A stretch of 64,000 bases of DNA, taken from Bacillus sp. 165. Lineage in GTDB: Bacteria; Bacillota; Bacilli; Bacillales; Bacillaceae_G. The notes below the pieces were generated by a model. It did no database searches, was not told the origin of the DNA, and saw only the letters and a program-made list of their open reading frames with translations. Below are positions 9,115 to 17,909 of this stretch, one piece after another. The stretch is from positions 496,001 to 560,000 of the forward strand of contig NZ_JAGHKQ010000001.1 of NCBI RefSeq assembly GCF_017742235.1, read 5' to 3'. The position numbers and the translations under genes were made by a program. Each line of letters begins with the position of its first letter. The first letter of the stretch is position 1.

Positions 9115-10280
9115 TTTAAGTTCTCGACACGTGTAAATGTCTACTCTTTTGTCTACACTGCTCCTAAGAAGAACTAAAAAGGAGTGGATGAAAATGGGAA
9201 AAGGATTACTGGTTACAAATGACCATGGCTGGACGGTGGAACGCCTCGAAGTTCATGAAAAAACACTAAAACAGGCAGCTATGGCCAAACGGGTCGCCGT
9301 GATCCGTCTGATTATGCAAGGGTATTACGCGATTCAAGTGGCAGAGCTGTTGAATGTCCACCGCGAAACGATTTCAGGCTATGTGAAGAAGTTTAATCAA
9401 GGCGGGATGGATGCCTTGTTATACCGGGGCTCTTCGCCCGGCAAACCGCCGTTTCTATCGTCAGAACAGGAACAGGAATTGAGACGCCTGCTGGTGCACA
9501 GTACACCAACTGAAGAAGGAATTGGCTGTGAATCCCGTTGGGATACGCGGATTTTGAAGCATGTCATCCAAGAGAAATTTACCATTACCATGTCCCGCAA
9601 TGGAATCGGTGATATGCTGAAACGATGGGGCTTCCGTTATACACGTCCCACCTATACGTTAAAGCATGCGAATCAAGAGAAACAGGCTGCCTTTGAAAAA
9701 GAATTGGCCATGATAAAAAAAACGCTCCAGATGGAGTAGTGTTCTTATATGAAGATGAAAGTCATATTCGTCACTACCAAACCCTGCGTTCCACATGGAG
9801 TCTCAAAGGCAGACAAACCCAAATCCCTACGTATGGACATCATGCGGCGGTCAGCTTATTTGGCTGTGTCAACATTCAAAACGAGGAGTTTCTTTGTATG
9901 GAAACGAATCGATGCAATGCGACCACATTTCTTACGTTTGTACGGTACATTCTCGCGCAATATCAAGAAGAACACATCGTCATGATTCTAGATAACGCCA
10001 AAATTCATCATGCGAAGTTGCTTAAGTCCTTTCTCAAACAGAACGAACCGCGACTCACACTTCTCTTTCTGCCGCCATACTCCCCCAACCTAAACGCAGT
10101 GGAGCGTATTTGGGGATGGTTGAAAGGCAGTGTCATCGTGAATGGGTTTCATGCCACTCGAAAAGAGATTCGAAAATCCGCGGAGTCCTTTGTGGACTAT
10201 GTTCATGCGTATCCAAAGAAAGTGCTCCAGGGGATTGGAGGACTAGCCATGTCGAAAAATTAATCGGAACTTATATAGAG
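9115..10280 (+). mobile_element. IS630-family insertion sequence
   Basis: The element carries one frameshifted transposase. Its ends are only approximate: TAAGTTCTCGACA on the left (from 9117) and TATAAGTTC on the reverse strand near 10267-10275 share TAAGTTC and are likely the inner part of the inverted repeats. IS630 elements use a TA target. The element separates the TGT island from the MazG-like/helicase pair. Confidence 0.75.
9194..10263 (+). CDS. IS630-family transposase made by -1 frameshift
   Basis: Two overlapping frames encode one DDE transposase. The first (from ATG 9194, 9 bases after AAGGAG, to a TAG at 9737-9739) has a helix-turn-helix (AVIRLIMQGYYAIQVAELL) and a linker. The second frame is open from 9697 and holds the catalytic residues: FLYEDES, ILDNAKIHH and SPNLNAVERIWGWLK. 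A run of eight As at 9715-9722 (A AAA AAA A) lies in the overlap; slipping back one base joins IKK to NAPDGVVFLYEDES. This is the usual control of IS630 elements, so the break is programmed and the element is probably still active. Confidence 0.85.
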
Positions 10281-10495
10281 AATAAATACTGGAATAGCTT
10301 AATAGCTAAATCGATCTGGACATGAAAACACTTTATCAAAATCATCATAGTGTCTACTCTATTGATATAGACTATTACCAACTTCATTTCAAAGATCAAT
10401 ATAAATTATCCTGCCAACATGCAATACAAATCACTACACAAACTCACTATAATAAAAATATACACATTTTCATATATAAAAAGGAGGTCAAATCT

Positions 10496-10819
10496 ATGCC
10501 AACCTACAACAAACTCGTTCGGGACAAAATCCCAGCTATCATCGAACAATCTGGAAAAACATGCACAACAAAAATTTTGAATAAGGAAGAATACATACAA
10601 GCCTTAAAAACAAAAAGCCAAGAAGAGCTAAACGAATATCTCGAAACTACAGACAACGAAAGTGCTTTGGAAGAACTCGCAGACCTTATAGAAATCATCC
10701 ACGCCCTCGCCCATTACCACGGTTCGAGCATAGATGAAGTAGAACGTATCCGCCAAAAGAAAGCAGAAGATCGTGGTGGTTTTATGGAGAAAGTCTTTTT
10801 GATTGAGGTACAGGACTAA
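10496..10819 (+). CDS. MazG-like nucleotide pyrophosphohydrolase
   Basis: A 107-residue protein starting at ATG 10496, 6 bases after AAGGAGGT; the longer open frame upstream is not likely to be translated. It opens with YNKLVRDKIPAIIE, the signature of the phosphoribosyl-ATP pyrophosphohydrolase-like/MazG group, and has EELNEYLE and ALEELADLIEIIHAL, the acidic helices that bind Mg2+ in the all-alpha NTP pyrophosphatases. It should hydrolyse NTPs or dNTPs to monophosphates. The next gene starts 1 base after its stop, so the two are co-expressed. The link to a PLD-helicase suggests nucleic acid repair or defence, not histidine synthesis. Confidence 0.8.
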   Translation: MPTYNKLVRDKIPAIIEQSGKTCTTKILNKEEYIQALKTKSQEELNEYLETTDNESALEELADLIEIIHALAHYHGSSIDEVERIRQKKAEDRGGFMEKVFLIEVQD

Positions 10820-10820
10820 T

Positions 10821-13241
10821 ATGCGGCAAGTAGAGCTGTATACAAATCAGCTTGGAGAAGAACTTCTTCCCTATATAAGGAGTTCTTCTACTATTTATAT
10901 TTTAACTTCTTTTACTATGAAGTCTGGCGTAAGGCTGTTGAAGCAAACGTTGCTTGAAGCAGCAGAACGGAACGCTGATATTAAGGTTTGTACCGGAGAT
11001 TACTTGTATATTACACAGCCAGAAGCGCTGGAGGAATTAATAGGGATTCATGAAAATATACAAGTGAAGTTGTTTAAGAGCGCCGGTACGTCTTTTCATC
11101 CGAAAGCCTACATATTTGATAATAATGAATCTGGAGTTTTATTTGTCGGCTCTTCCAATATGTCAAGGTCCGCTTTACGAAATGGGATAGAGTGGAATCT
11201 TGGGGTGCAAAAATCGGCAGAGCAAAGTACATTTGAAAAGGCAATTGAAGAGTTTTTGAAACTGTATGACCATGAAAATACGGTTATGCTCAATCGCGAA
11301 ACTGTAAAATTGTATAAGGACGATTATGAAAAATATCATGAACAGCAGCCAAATCTTGCACAAAACTGGACAGAGGCGGAAGAACAGGATTTGATGCTGC
11401 CTGTGAACAAGAAGGAGCAGCCTGATATTATTGTTGATCCACCCCTTTCTTATAACATTCAGCCTCGTTTTGCACAAGTTGATGCACTGCGGGAATTGGA
11501 AACTGCCATAGAGGAAGGCTTTGATAAAGCATTAGTGGTGATGGCGACAGGACTTGGGAAAACATATTTAGCGGCGTTTTTAGCCCAGCATTTTCATCGT
11601 GTGTTGTTCGTCGCTCACCGAGAAGAAATTTTATATCAAGCGCAGCGGTCTTTTCAAAATGTGCATCCCGGTAAAACAACAGGGATTTATAACGGTAAAG
11701 CGAAAGAGGGCGATGCTGATTTTGTATTCGCCTCCATTTCCACGCTGAATCAAAAGCGACACCTTGAGAAATTCGCACCTGACCATTTTGATTTAGTCGT
11801 CATTGATGAATTTCACCATGCTGCAGCAAATTCTTATAAAAACGTGCTCACTTATTTTCATCCTAAGTTTTTACTTGGCATTACAGCGACACCATACCGA
11901 AACGATAACCGCGATATTTTTTCATTATGTGATGGGAAGGTTGCTTATAAAATTGATTTCATTGAGGCAATTCAACACAAGTGGCTCGCTCCGTTTCATT
12001 ATTACGGTGTTTATGATGATACCGATTATAGTAAAATCCGTTGGGTTGGAACGCATTATGACCAAGAACAACTAACGGAAGCACAAAACAGAAAAGAGTT
12101 ATATGAAAAAACACTGGATACTTGGCGGAAGCATAAGCAAACGCGGACACTTGTATTTTGCTCCTCTGTTCGGCAGGCGGAAGCCCTCAATTCTTTTTTC
12201 CGAGAGAATGGTCATAAGACCGTAAGCCTACATTCAGGCACGACAAGCATTTCCCGGTCTGAAGCTATTCGGCAATTACGTAACGGCGAAATTGAAGCAA
12301 TTTTTACCGTTGATTTATTTAATGAAGGTATAGATATTCCAGCTGTTGATACTCTTCTGTTTGTAAGGCCTACCGAGTCCCTAACCGTCTTCACCCAACA
12401 GGTAGGACGTGGGTTGCGTTTGTATGATGGAAAGAAACATTGTGTAATCATCGATTTAATCGGTAACTACCGGAATGCTGATGTAAAGATGAGTTTGTTT
12501 CAAGTAGCGGATGAAGGAAAGAAGTCTTCTGCTTTAGAACCAATTCTTCCAGACAATTGTGAAGTCAACTTTGAAGTTGCGGCAATTAACCTGTTGGAAG
12601 AACTGGTGAAAAAGAAAATGCCAAGACGTGACATATTAAAAGAGAATTACTTTACCGTGAAACAGGATTTAGGAAAACGACCAACATATTTAGAGACATA
12701 TCAAAACGGGACTGTCGATCATGAAATGTATCGTCAGGAGTTCAAATCATTCATCGGTTTTCTTGATTGGGTAGGCGAGTTAACAGTACAAGAAAAGGAA
12801 ACTTATAAGTTGTACAAGCCATGGCTTGAAGAGATTGAGAGAACCAGCATGAGTAAAAGCTATAAGATGGTTGTGCTGAATGCGATGCTGATGAGAGGAA
12901 TTGACCGCTGGTTTTTGCCGATTCGGTCTGAGGAAACGGCTCCATATTTTCATCAATACTACATGAGCAAAAAATACCGCAAAGACCAGGACTTCTCAAG
13001 CGCGAATACCAAGAAGCTTTGGGACTATGACGAGAAAAAAGTAAGCAAACTTATCGCCGATATGCCGATGACTATGCTCAGCCATAAATCAGGCGGTTTG
13101 ATTTCATTTGAGAACAACGTGTTGACGCTGCATTTCGATATTTTGCCAGAGCACCGTGAGCTGTTATGGCGCTGGACGAAGGAGATTTGTGAGTATCGCT
13201 TGCATTATTATTTCTTTTATCGGGGTATCAAGTTGTATTAA
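10821..13241 (+). CDS. PLD-nuclease/SF2-helicase fusion
   Basis: An 806-residue protein starting at ATG 10821; a TTG at 10803 would also be in frame. Residues 1-160 form a phospholipase-D-type nuclease domain with one HxK motif (SFHPKAYIFDN) and SSNMSRSALRNG. From about 215 there is an SF2 helicase: VVMATGLGKTYLA (Walker A), VVIDEFHHAAA (motif II, DEFH), LGITATPYR (motif III), TLVFCSSVRQAEAL (motif IV) and FTQQVGRGLRL (motif VI). The last 250 residues look like the C-terminal region of DUF3427-type helicases. Single HKD enzymes usually work as dimers. This protein type is common in Bacillus accessory regions and is suspected to be a repair or anti-phage enzyme. Confidence 0.85.
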   Translation: MRQVELYTNQLGEELLPYIRSSSTIYILTSFTMKSGVRLLKQTLLEAAERNADIKVCTGDYLYITQPEALEELIGIHENIQVKLFKSAGTSFHPKAYIFDNNESGVLFVGSSNMSRSALRNGIEWNLGVQKSAEQSTFEKAIEEFLKLYDHENTVMLNRETVKLYKDDYEKYHEQQPNLAQNWTEAEEQDLMLPVNKKEQPDIIVDPPLSYNIQPRFAQVDALRELETAIEEGFDKALVVMATGLGKTYLAAFLAQHFHRVLFVAHREEILYQAQRSFQNVHPGKTTGIYNGKAKEGDADFVFASISTLNQKRHLEKFAPDHFDLVVIDEFHHAAANSYKNVLTYFHPKFLLGITATPYRNDNRDIFSLCDGKVAYKIDFIEAIQHKWLAPFHYYGVYDDTDYSKIRWVGTHYDQEQLTEAQNRKELYEKTLDTWRKHKQTRTLVFCSSVRQAEALNSFFRENGHKTVSLHSGTTSISRSEAIRQLRNGEIEAIFTVDLFNEGIDIPAVDTLLFVRPTESLTVFTQQVGRGLRLYDGKKHCVIIDLIGNYRNADVKMSLFQVADEGKKSSALEPILPDNCEVNFEVAAINLLEELVKKKMPRRDILKENYFTVKQDLGKRPTYLETYQNGTVDHEMYRQEFKSFIGFLDWVGELTVQEKETYKLYKPWLEEIERTSMSKSYKMVVLNAMLMRGIDRWFLPIRSEETAPYFHQYYMSKKYRKDQDFSSANTKKLWDYDEKKVSKLIADMPMTMLSHKSGGLISFENNVLTLHFDILPEHRELLWRWTKEICEYRLHYYFFYRGIKLY

Positions 13242-13250
13242 GCGAAAAAC

Positions 13251-13279
13251 GAGCCCCTTCATCGGTCTCAAAGGGGCTC
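13251..13279 (+). terminator. Hairpin after the PLD-helicase gene
   Basis: Stem GAGCCCCTT / AAGGGGCTC (13251-13259, 13271-13279) just after the stop. The T run is weak (ACCTTTAAATT), so termination may be partial. Confidence 0.55.
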
Positions 13280-13508
13280 ACCTTTAAATTGTTCACTTGA
13301 ATTATGATTTTGGTACACACTCAACATGTCCAGGGCGTATGTGGCAATACATAAGATGCTGGTGAGTATTTTTTATAAATAAAATAATTGGATAAAATTC
13401 TTCTTTTTTAGAATTAGTTCTTTTGTATTAAAGCCCCCGTCGTTCATATATTTTTTACCTAATTCAGTTTTTTCTATAACTCACTTTTGTTTGGAAAAGG
13501 AAACGACT

Positions 13509-14171
13509 TTATTTATAAAGATAAACATATAAACTGATGCCTTCTTTTATAATTTTGTAATTATTAAAAGGTGTTTCTTTTATGAATGTCTCAAAATCTT
13601 CTTTTGTGTAAGCACCTTGTTTCAAGAAAGTCTTAAAAGCAAATTTCACAAAATACTTGTCAAACCCCTTCATTCCTGACTTTCTCACTTCCGTTTCAAT
13701 ATCTTCGGATGTTGCTTCGTAATTCATATCTATTATGAGAGATGTTCCGCCTTGTTTTAGCACTCTATACATTTCAGATAGTGCCTTTACAGGATCTTTG
13801 AAATTCTTAAATGCAGCACTGCAAACAACAAAATCGAAAAAGTTATCTTTACAAGGGAGATTTGAAGCATTACCTTCTTTAAAATCAACAGAAGCATTTG
13901 CTTCCATTGCATTTTTCTTTGCTATTTTTACAAAATCAGGGCTTATTTCGACTCCTATTACATTAAAATCTTTCTTAGCAAGTTCTATAGACAAATAACC
14001 AGGGCCGGGTGCGACTTCTAATACATTTGCATTTTTGCTAACATGAGATGCAACTTCATTAGCATATCTTTGCATTTCAGCCATTCTGCTTTTGCGAGAA
14101 TTTTTATCATACCATTTTGCTGTTAAACCATAAATACCAACGTCTTTATTTTTTCGCATGTTTTTCATCAT
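13509..14171 (-). CDS. SAM-dependent class I methyltransferase
   Basis: A 220-residue protein starting at ATG 14171, 7 bases after TAGGTG. Motif I is NVLEVAPGPGYLSIELA near residues 50-66, followed by an acidic residue in VIGVEISPDFV, then DFVVCSAAFKNFKDP as motif II/III. This is the Methyltransf_11 fold of small-molecule methylases. The substrate cannot be read from the sequence. It is divergent from a TetR regulator and its likely promoter (TTGACA 14467-14472, TACGCT 14444-14449) holds regulator palindromes, so it is probably repressed until an inducer is met. A role in modifying a toxic compound is inference. Confidence 0.85.
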   Translation of the reverse strand: MMKNMRKNKDVGIYGLTAKWYDKNSRKSRMAEMQRYANEVASHVSKNANVLEVAPGPGYLSIELAKKDFNVIGVEISPDFVKIAKKNAMEANASVDFKEGNASNLPCKDNFFDFVVCSAAFKNFKDPVKALSEMYRVLKQGGTSLIIDMNYEATSEDIETEVRKSGMKGFDKYFVKFAFKTFLKQGAYTKEDFETFIKETPFNNYKIIKEGISLYVYLYK

Positions 14172-14188
14172 AACATTTCACCTACTAA

Positions 14189-14375
14189 TTATTTATTTAC
14201 GAATATTTTCATTGTTAATTGACAGACCTGTAAAAATGCCGGCTCAGATTCCAACAACTGCATTAAACCAGCCGGTACTGAAAAATTAAGTAACCCATAA
14301 TTATCAAAAAAGGCAAGAACAAAACCGATACGCTGGGTAAAATTATATTTCCTGCCTAGAAAACGCCTACTGCAT
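14189..14375 (-). pseudogene. Possible C-terminal gene remnant upstream of the methyltransferase
   Basis: A minus-strand frame of about 60 codons with no good start ends at 14189, just before the methyltransferase. It reads like coding sequence (RIGFVLAFFDNYGLLNF, later GLMQLLESEPAFLQV). It may be the tail of a deleted first gene of the TetR-controlled operon. A hairpin with CCGGCT/AGCCGG arms lies inside it. No family was recognised and a chance open frame is possible. Confidence 0.3.
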
Positions 14376-14379
14376 TAAG

Positions 14380-14408
14380 TTGATTTTCTTATGTTAATAG
14401 ACTATAAT
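14380..14408 (+). promoter_or_regulatory. Promoter of the TetR-family gene
   Basis: TTGATT (14380-14385), a 17-base spacer and TATAAT (14403-14408) form a strong sigma-A promoter. The three palindromes lie just downstream, from the expected transcription start onward, which fits autorepression. Confidence 0.75.
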
Positions 14409-14415
14409 CAGCTAT

Positions 14416-14466
14416 CTAACAACGTTAGTTAACTAACGCCGTTAGCGTATCATCTAACACTGTTAG
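14416..14466. promoter_or_regulatory. Triple operator for the TetR-family regulator
   Basis: Three copies of the palindrome CTAAC-nnn-GTTAG lie at 14416-14428, 14433-14445 and 14454-14466 (central bases AAC, GCC, ACT). A 16-base perfect palindrome (14423-14438) joins the first two. On the minus strand the third copy fills the spacer of TTGACA-17-TACGCT and the second covers its -10; on the plus strand the first copy follows the TATAAT of the regulator's own promoter. One bound region can therefore shut both genes. Confidence 0.8.
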
Positions 14467-14502
14467 TGTCAATGTTTTTCCAAAAAATTTTGGAGTGATT
14501 TC

Positions 14503-15078
14503 ATGGCTATTACAAAAGAAGCAATTGTAAATGCATCACTTGATATCTTGAATCGTGATGGAATAGGCAATTTATCAATGCGGACTTTAGCAAAAGAGCT
14601 TAATATTAAAGCAGCCTCCTTGTATTGGCATATCAAAGATAAACAGGATTTATATGATTTGATAGCGGAACACATTAACCTAGAAATTGTTATTCCTGAA
14701 ACCATTGATAATGCAAAAGAAGCAATAACAATCCTTGCTTTAGAAGTTCGAAGAGTATTATTAAAAACCAGAGATGCGGTAGACATTTTTGCACAATCTT
14801 TTCCGAGCACACCCAGCAGAATAAAAGCAATAAAATTTCTTATAGCTGCTCTTACCAAGTACGGTGTATCAGATAAAAACTGTCTAACTGCTGCAAACCT
14901 TGTAAATAATTACATACTATCATTTGTAGCCGATGAGCTTCGTGCAAAGCATTTTTCTCCTGAAGAAACTAAACAATTTGGATTACTTTTTGGAGAGCAA
15001 TATGAAGTTAGTTTGGATTTTGAGCAGCAGTTTTTATATGGATTAAGAGTGTTGTTTACAGGATTGTTAATTGATTAA
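14503..15078 (+). CDS. TetR-family transcriptional repressor (TetR_C type)
   Basis: A 191-residue protein starting at ATG 14503 after TTGGAGTGA. The N-terminal helix-turn-helix is very like that of true tetracycline repressors: GIGNLSMRTLAKELNIKAA followed by SLYWHIKDKQDLYDLIAEH. The all-helical C-terminal part (AITILALEVRRVLLKTRD and onward) matches the TetR_C ligand-binding and dimer domain. It most likely binds the CTAAC-nnn-GTTAG palindromes upstream and represses itself and the divergent methyltransferase. The ligand is unknown; no tet efflux gene lies next to it, and a gene may have been lost there. Confidence 0.9.
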   Translation: MAITKEAIVNASLDILNRDGIGNLSMRTLAKELNIKAASLYWHIKDKQDLYDLIAEHINLEIVIPETIDNAKEAITILALEVRRVLLKTRDAVDIFAQSFPSTPSRIKAIKFLIAALTKYGVSDKNCLTAANLVNNYILSFVADELRAKHFSPEETKQFGLLFGEQYEVSLDFEQQFLYGLRVLFTGLLID

Positions 15079-15080
15079 AA

Positions 15081-15123
15081 AAAATGTCAGATCAAAATTA
15101 AACAAACTTTGATCTGACATTTT
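15081..15123 (+). terminator. Terminator of the TetR-family gene
   Basis: A 16-bp stem with arms 15081-15096 and 15108-15123 (AAAATGTCAGATCAAA and its complement) directly after the stop; A/T-rich ends would let it act in both directions. Confidence 0.85.
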
Positions 15124-15232
15124 AAAGTATCTTAATACAAATGTTAGCCTAAATACGCTTGATACCTTTTGTATTAAGCTATTTTCTTCCTATCGACACA
15201 ACCGTGCATGGAGTGTATGTATAAAAATACTT

Positions 15233-16204
15233 TCAGTTTTTCACAAGATCCATAGTATCTAAACTATGTAAAAATGAATCCAATTCTTCTTCTGTTTCAA
15301 ATTTGAAAGAATACCCATAATTTATTGGTGTTTTTCCATTATTAATTTCTTTTGGAAATTTTCTCAGCGCTGTACTGCGAGACTTCTTTCCGCCTTGTAA
15401 ACTTGAATTATTTTCTACAGTATTCGGATTCAAAACAATTGTTATTTCTTTATTAAACAGCAAGTATACAAATTCTTCATGAGTAGCATGTTCAAATTCT
15501 ATAGCCTTAGTACTTGTATTCGTTCTAGTAAAATTATTTTGTTTAAAAAAGCGATATAAATCCTCTATTTCTTTACTTACTGTAGTTATTTTATTTACTT
15601 TTTTATTAGCTGGTGTACTCGTCTCAGTTTGTACTCGTCCTTTCTCCTGCCTAATAACTTCAAGCTCCTTTTGAACTTCTGACCACATATCATCCATTTT
15701 TTGCAATGTTTCATCTAAGTACGGTTTGATTAAAGAATCCATATCCATGGCTCCTAATGAATTTGTTTCTTTTTCAGTTTTAACAGGCAATTTATAAACT
15801 GGGACTTCAAAGTTATAGCTTACGTATACTTGCATATACCAGACGCTAATCTCAAACAGAAACTTATGAGCTTGCAGTGCATCATGGATATCTACTTCCT
15901 CTACATTATGTACTGCTTTATTTCCTTTCTTCCTGATCCATTCCAGCTTTAGATAAATATCTTCTTCAATTACATTCTGCCGGTATAATTTATGTATTTG
16001 TTCGGAAATCTTAAGGGGATAAACTTCCTCAAGTTTTTCTTCTTTACTAATAATCTTCACTAGCTGTTCATTGTATAATCGAGCCTGCATCATAGACGCA
16101 TGGGGTTGATCTAGCAATTGATTTTCAATACGGTATGCGAGTTCAGCCAGTTCACTTGAGAATTGTCTGACAAACTCAAATAAAAAATCATTGGGCATCA
16201 TCAT
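15233..16204 (-). CDS. DUF4145 (HEPN-like) domain protein
   Basis: A 323-residue protein. Three Met codons (16204, 16201, 16198) follow AAGGAGAC; the second or third is best spaced. Residues 1-125 match DUF4145, the helical domain found at the front of type I restriction R subunits: FVRQFSSELAELAYRIEN, ARLYNEQLVKII and KLEWIRKKGNKAVHN. DUF4145 is HEPN-like; the RKKGNKAVHN segment matches its conserved RxxGNxAvH. A coiled linker (QKMDDMWSEVQKELEVIRQ) leads to a C-terminal beta-rich domain with FVYLLFNKEITIVLNPN that was not recognised. It stands alone, with no endonuclease gene beside it. Confidence 0.7.
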   Translation of the reverse strand: MMMPNDFLFEFVRQFSSELAELAYRIENQLLDQPHASMMQARLYNEQLVKIISKEEKLEEVYPLKISEQIHKLYRQNVIEEDIYLKLEWIRKKGNKAVHNVEEVDIHDALQAHKFLFEISVWYMQVYVSYNFEVPVYKLPVKTEKETNSLGAMDMDSLIKPYLDETLQKMDDMWSEVQKELEVIRQEKGRVQTETSTPANKKVNKITTVSKEIEDLYRFFKQNNFTRTNTSTKAIEFEHATHEEFVYLLFNKEITIVLNPNTVENNSSLQGGKKSRSTALRKFPKEINNGKTPINYGYSFKFETEEELDSFLHSLDTMDLVKN

Positions 16205-16377
16205 GTCTCCTTAATAACTAGTTATCTATTCAGTGTTATAGTTTTTGAGGTAGCTATAATCCGATTTTATCATATATAAAGGAAAATCATAATTATTCGA
16301 TGACACCTTTTCCCCATTACAAGCCTTATTTTTCCCACTAATAATGGACAGTATACTGCATATCCTGCTTTTCTCTA

Positions 16378-16878
16378 TCAAACCAACAACCGAAACGCCT
16401 TCACCACAACCCCATCCCCCGCCGGTTCAAAGTCATATTCTGGTAAACGCTCAAACCCTATACGCTCATACAGCTTTATCGCGCTTTCCATAAACTCCCC
16501 TGTATGTAAGCCAATAGCAACAAACCCCTTCGCTTTTGCCCTTCTGATACATTCATAAACCAAAGCGGTTGCCACTCCTTTCCCACGGGCTTCTGGCGCT
16601 ACTGCAAGCATGCGTATTTCAGGGTAGTCGAGCTCATCGATACTTCCTTCATAGGCATCTGTTTTGGCAGGAAATAACGTAACACTGCCAACTATCCTTC
16701 CGTCTACTTCGGCCACGATGAGTTCTACGCCGGGTTGTATATCCGCATCCGAAGAGATGGCTTTTTTAAGAGCAGCCCAATGTTCTGCAGAAACGGCCCT
16801 TGTATATTCACTGTATGCTTGGATTCTTTGTTCACGAATGAACTCTAGTTCACTCTTTACAGCATCGCGTATTTTCAT
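16378..16878 (-). CDS. GNAT-family N-acetyltransferase
   Basis: A 166-residue protein starting at ATG 16878 after GAGGAG. It has the acetyl-CoA motif A (EIRMLAVAPEARGKGVATAL, residues about 86-105) with the RGKGVA pyrophosphate loop, and motif B (SAIKLYERIGFERLPEY). The substrate is unknown; GFVAIGLHTGEFM resembles members that act on small amines. It lies alone, in the same direction as the GST-like gene behind it, 23 bases away, and may share its transcript. Confidence 0.9.
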   Translation of the reverse strand: MKIRDAVKSELEFIREQRIQAYSEYTRAVSAEHWAALKKAISSDADIQPGVELIVAEVDGRIVGSVTLFPAKTDAYEGSIDELDYPEIRMLAVAPEARGKGVATALVYECIRRAKAKGFVAIGLHTGEFMESAIKLYERIGFERLPEYDFEPAGDGVVVKAFRLLV

Positions 16879-16901
16879 ACTTTATCCACTCCTCACATGA
16901 T

Positions 16902-17909
16902 TTACTTTCCTTTATGGATTAAAAATTTCTCTTCTGTATTGCTTAGCATATGGCGATTATGCGGTAAATTCCATACTTCTAAATCAGGTCCCTTAGGCAA
17001 TATTTTTTCATGCTTATCAAGGAAAATGGTGATAGACAAATGATAGTGTCTCTTAATAGAGTCAAAGTCGGTCGTATCGCCAAATCCCGGCGTTTGGTAT
17101 AAGTCCCGAGCATAGCCCCATAAATGTGTAAATTCGCGAATTAGATTTCGATTTGTCTTGAATGCTGTGTAATAGGCAGCATCGAATCTTGCTAATGTGG
17201 TATATAAGCAAATATCGGTGTCTGTTATAAAGTCTCCAAATAAGAAGCGTTGGTGAGAGAGTCGTTCCTCTAGCTCATCTAATCTTGAAAACAGCTTGTC
17301 AAATGACTGTTCATACGCTTCTTGTGAACGTGCAAATCCGCATTTATAGACACCATTGTTAATATCATGGAAAAGTATATCATTTAAAGCATCAATCTCC
17401 TCACGCAACTGTTCAGGGTATAAGTCTGGAGCATCTTCTTTATGAAGCGGTGTCCAAGCTGTTTCTAAATAGTTTGTTAGTTTAACATAATCATTATTTA
17501 CGGCTTCCTGTTTCTTAATATCTACCATAAGTGGTACTGTGGGTCTGCCAGTATAATGTGGGTCTGTTTTTTTATAGATTTCACTTATATATCGTATCCC
17601 TAAGACAGGATCCACTCCATCCTCATCTAAAGAAAATTCCCAATCCACATGCGGGAGTTTGGGACGAATGGGACTGACCGTACCCAAACTTATAGCATCC
17701 TCTAGTCCAAGAATTTTTCGAACGATTACAGAGCGATGAGCCCACGGGCAGGCAGCAGTCCATAGCAGACGGTAGCGGCCTGCTTCTACTAGAAGTTCAC
17801 CTGGCTTTTCTCCAAATGGAGTTATAAATCTGTTTTGTTGCCTATTAAATGATCCATCCGTTTTAAATTCATTAGCTGTATTGGAAGTTGCCCTTTTATT
17901 TTGTTCCAT
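16902..17909 (-). CDS. Glutathionyl-hydroquinone reductase (Xi-class GST)
   Basis: A 335-residue protein starting at ATG 17909. The thioredoxin-like domain carries the Xi-class active site WTAACPWAHRSVIVRK with the catalytic Cys at about residue 54, followed by GTVSPIRPKLPHVDWEF. The C-terminal helical domain has FLFGDFITDTDICLYTTLARFD. Xi enzymes reduce glutathionylated hydroquinones. Bacillus lacks glutathione and uses bacillithiol, so the true thiol partner may differ. The length matches the family and the gene looks intact. Confidence 0.9.
   Translation of the reverse strand: MEQNKRATSNTANEFKTDGSFNRQQNRFITPFGEKPGELLVEAGRYRLLWTAACPWAHRSVIVRKILGLEDAISLGTVSPIRPKLPHVDWEFSLDEDGVDPVLGIRYISEIYKKTDPHYTGRPTVPLMVDIKKQEAVNNDYVKLTNYLETAWTPLHKEDAPDLYPEQLREEIDALNDILFHDINNGVYKCGFARSQEAYEQSFDKLFSRLDELEERLSHQRFLFGDFITDTDICLYTTLARFDAAYYTAFKTNRNLIREFTHLWGYARDLYQTPGFGDTTDFDSIKRHYHLSITIFLDKHEKILPKGPDLEVWNLPHNRHMLSNTEEKFLIHKGK

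Noticed and set aside
10322..10495. N-terminal extension of the MazG-like protein
   Set aside because: It is low-complexity sequence ahead of a near-perfect ribosome site and ATG at 10496.
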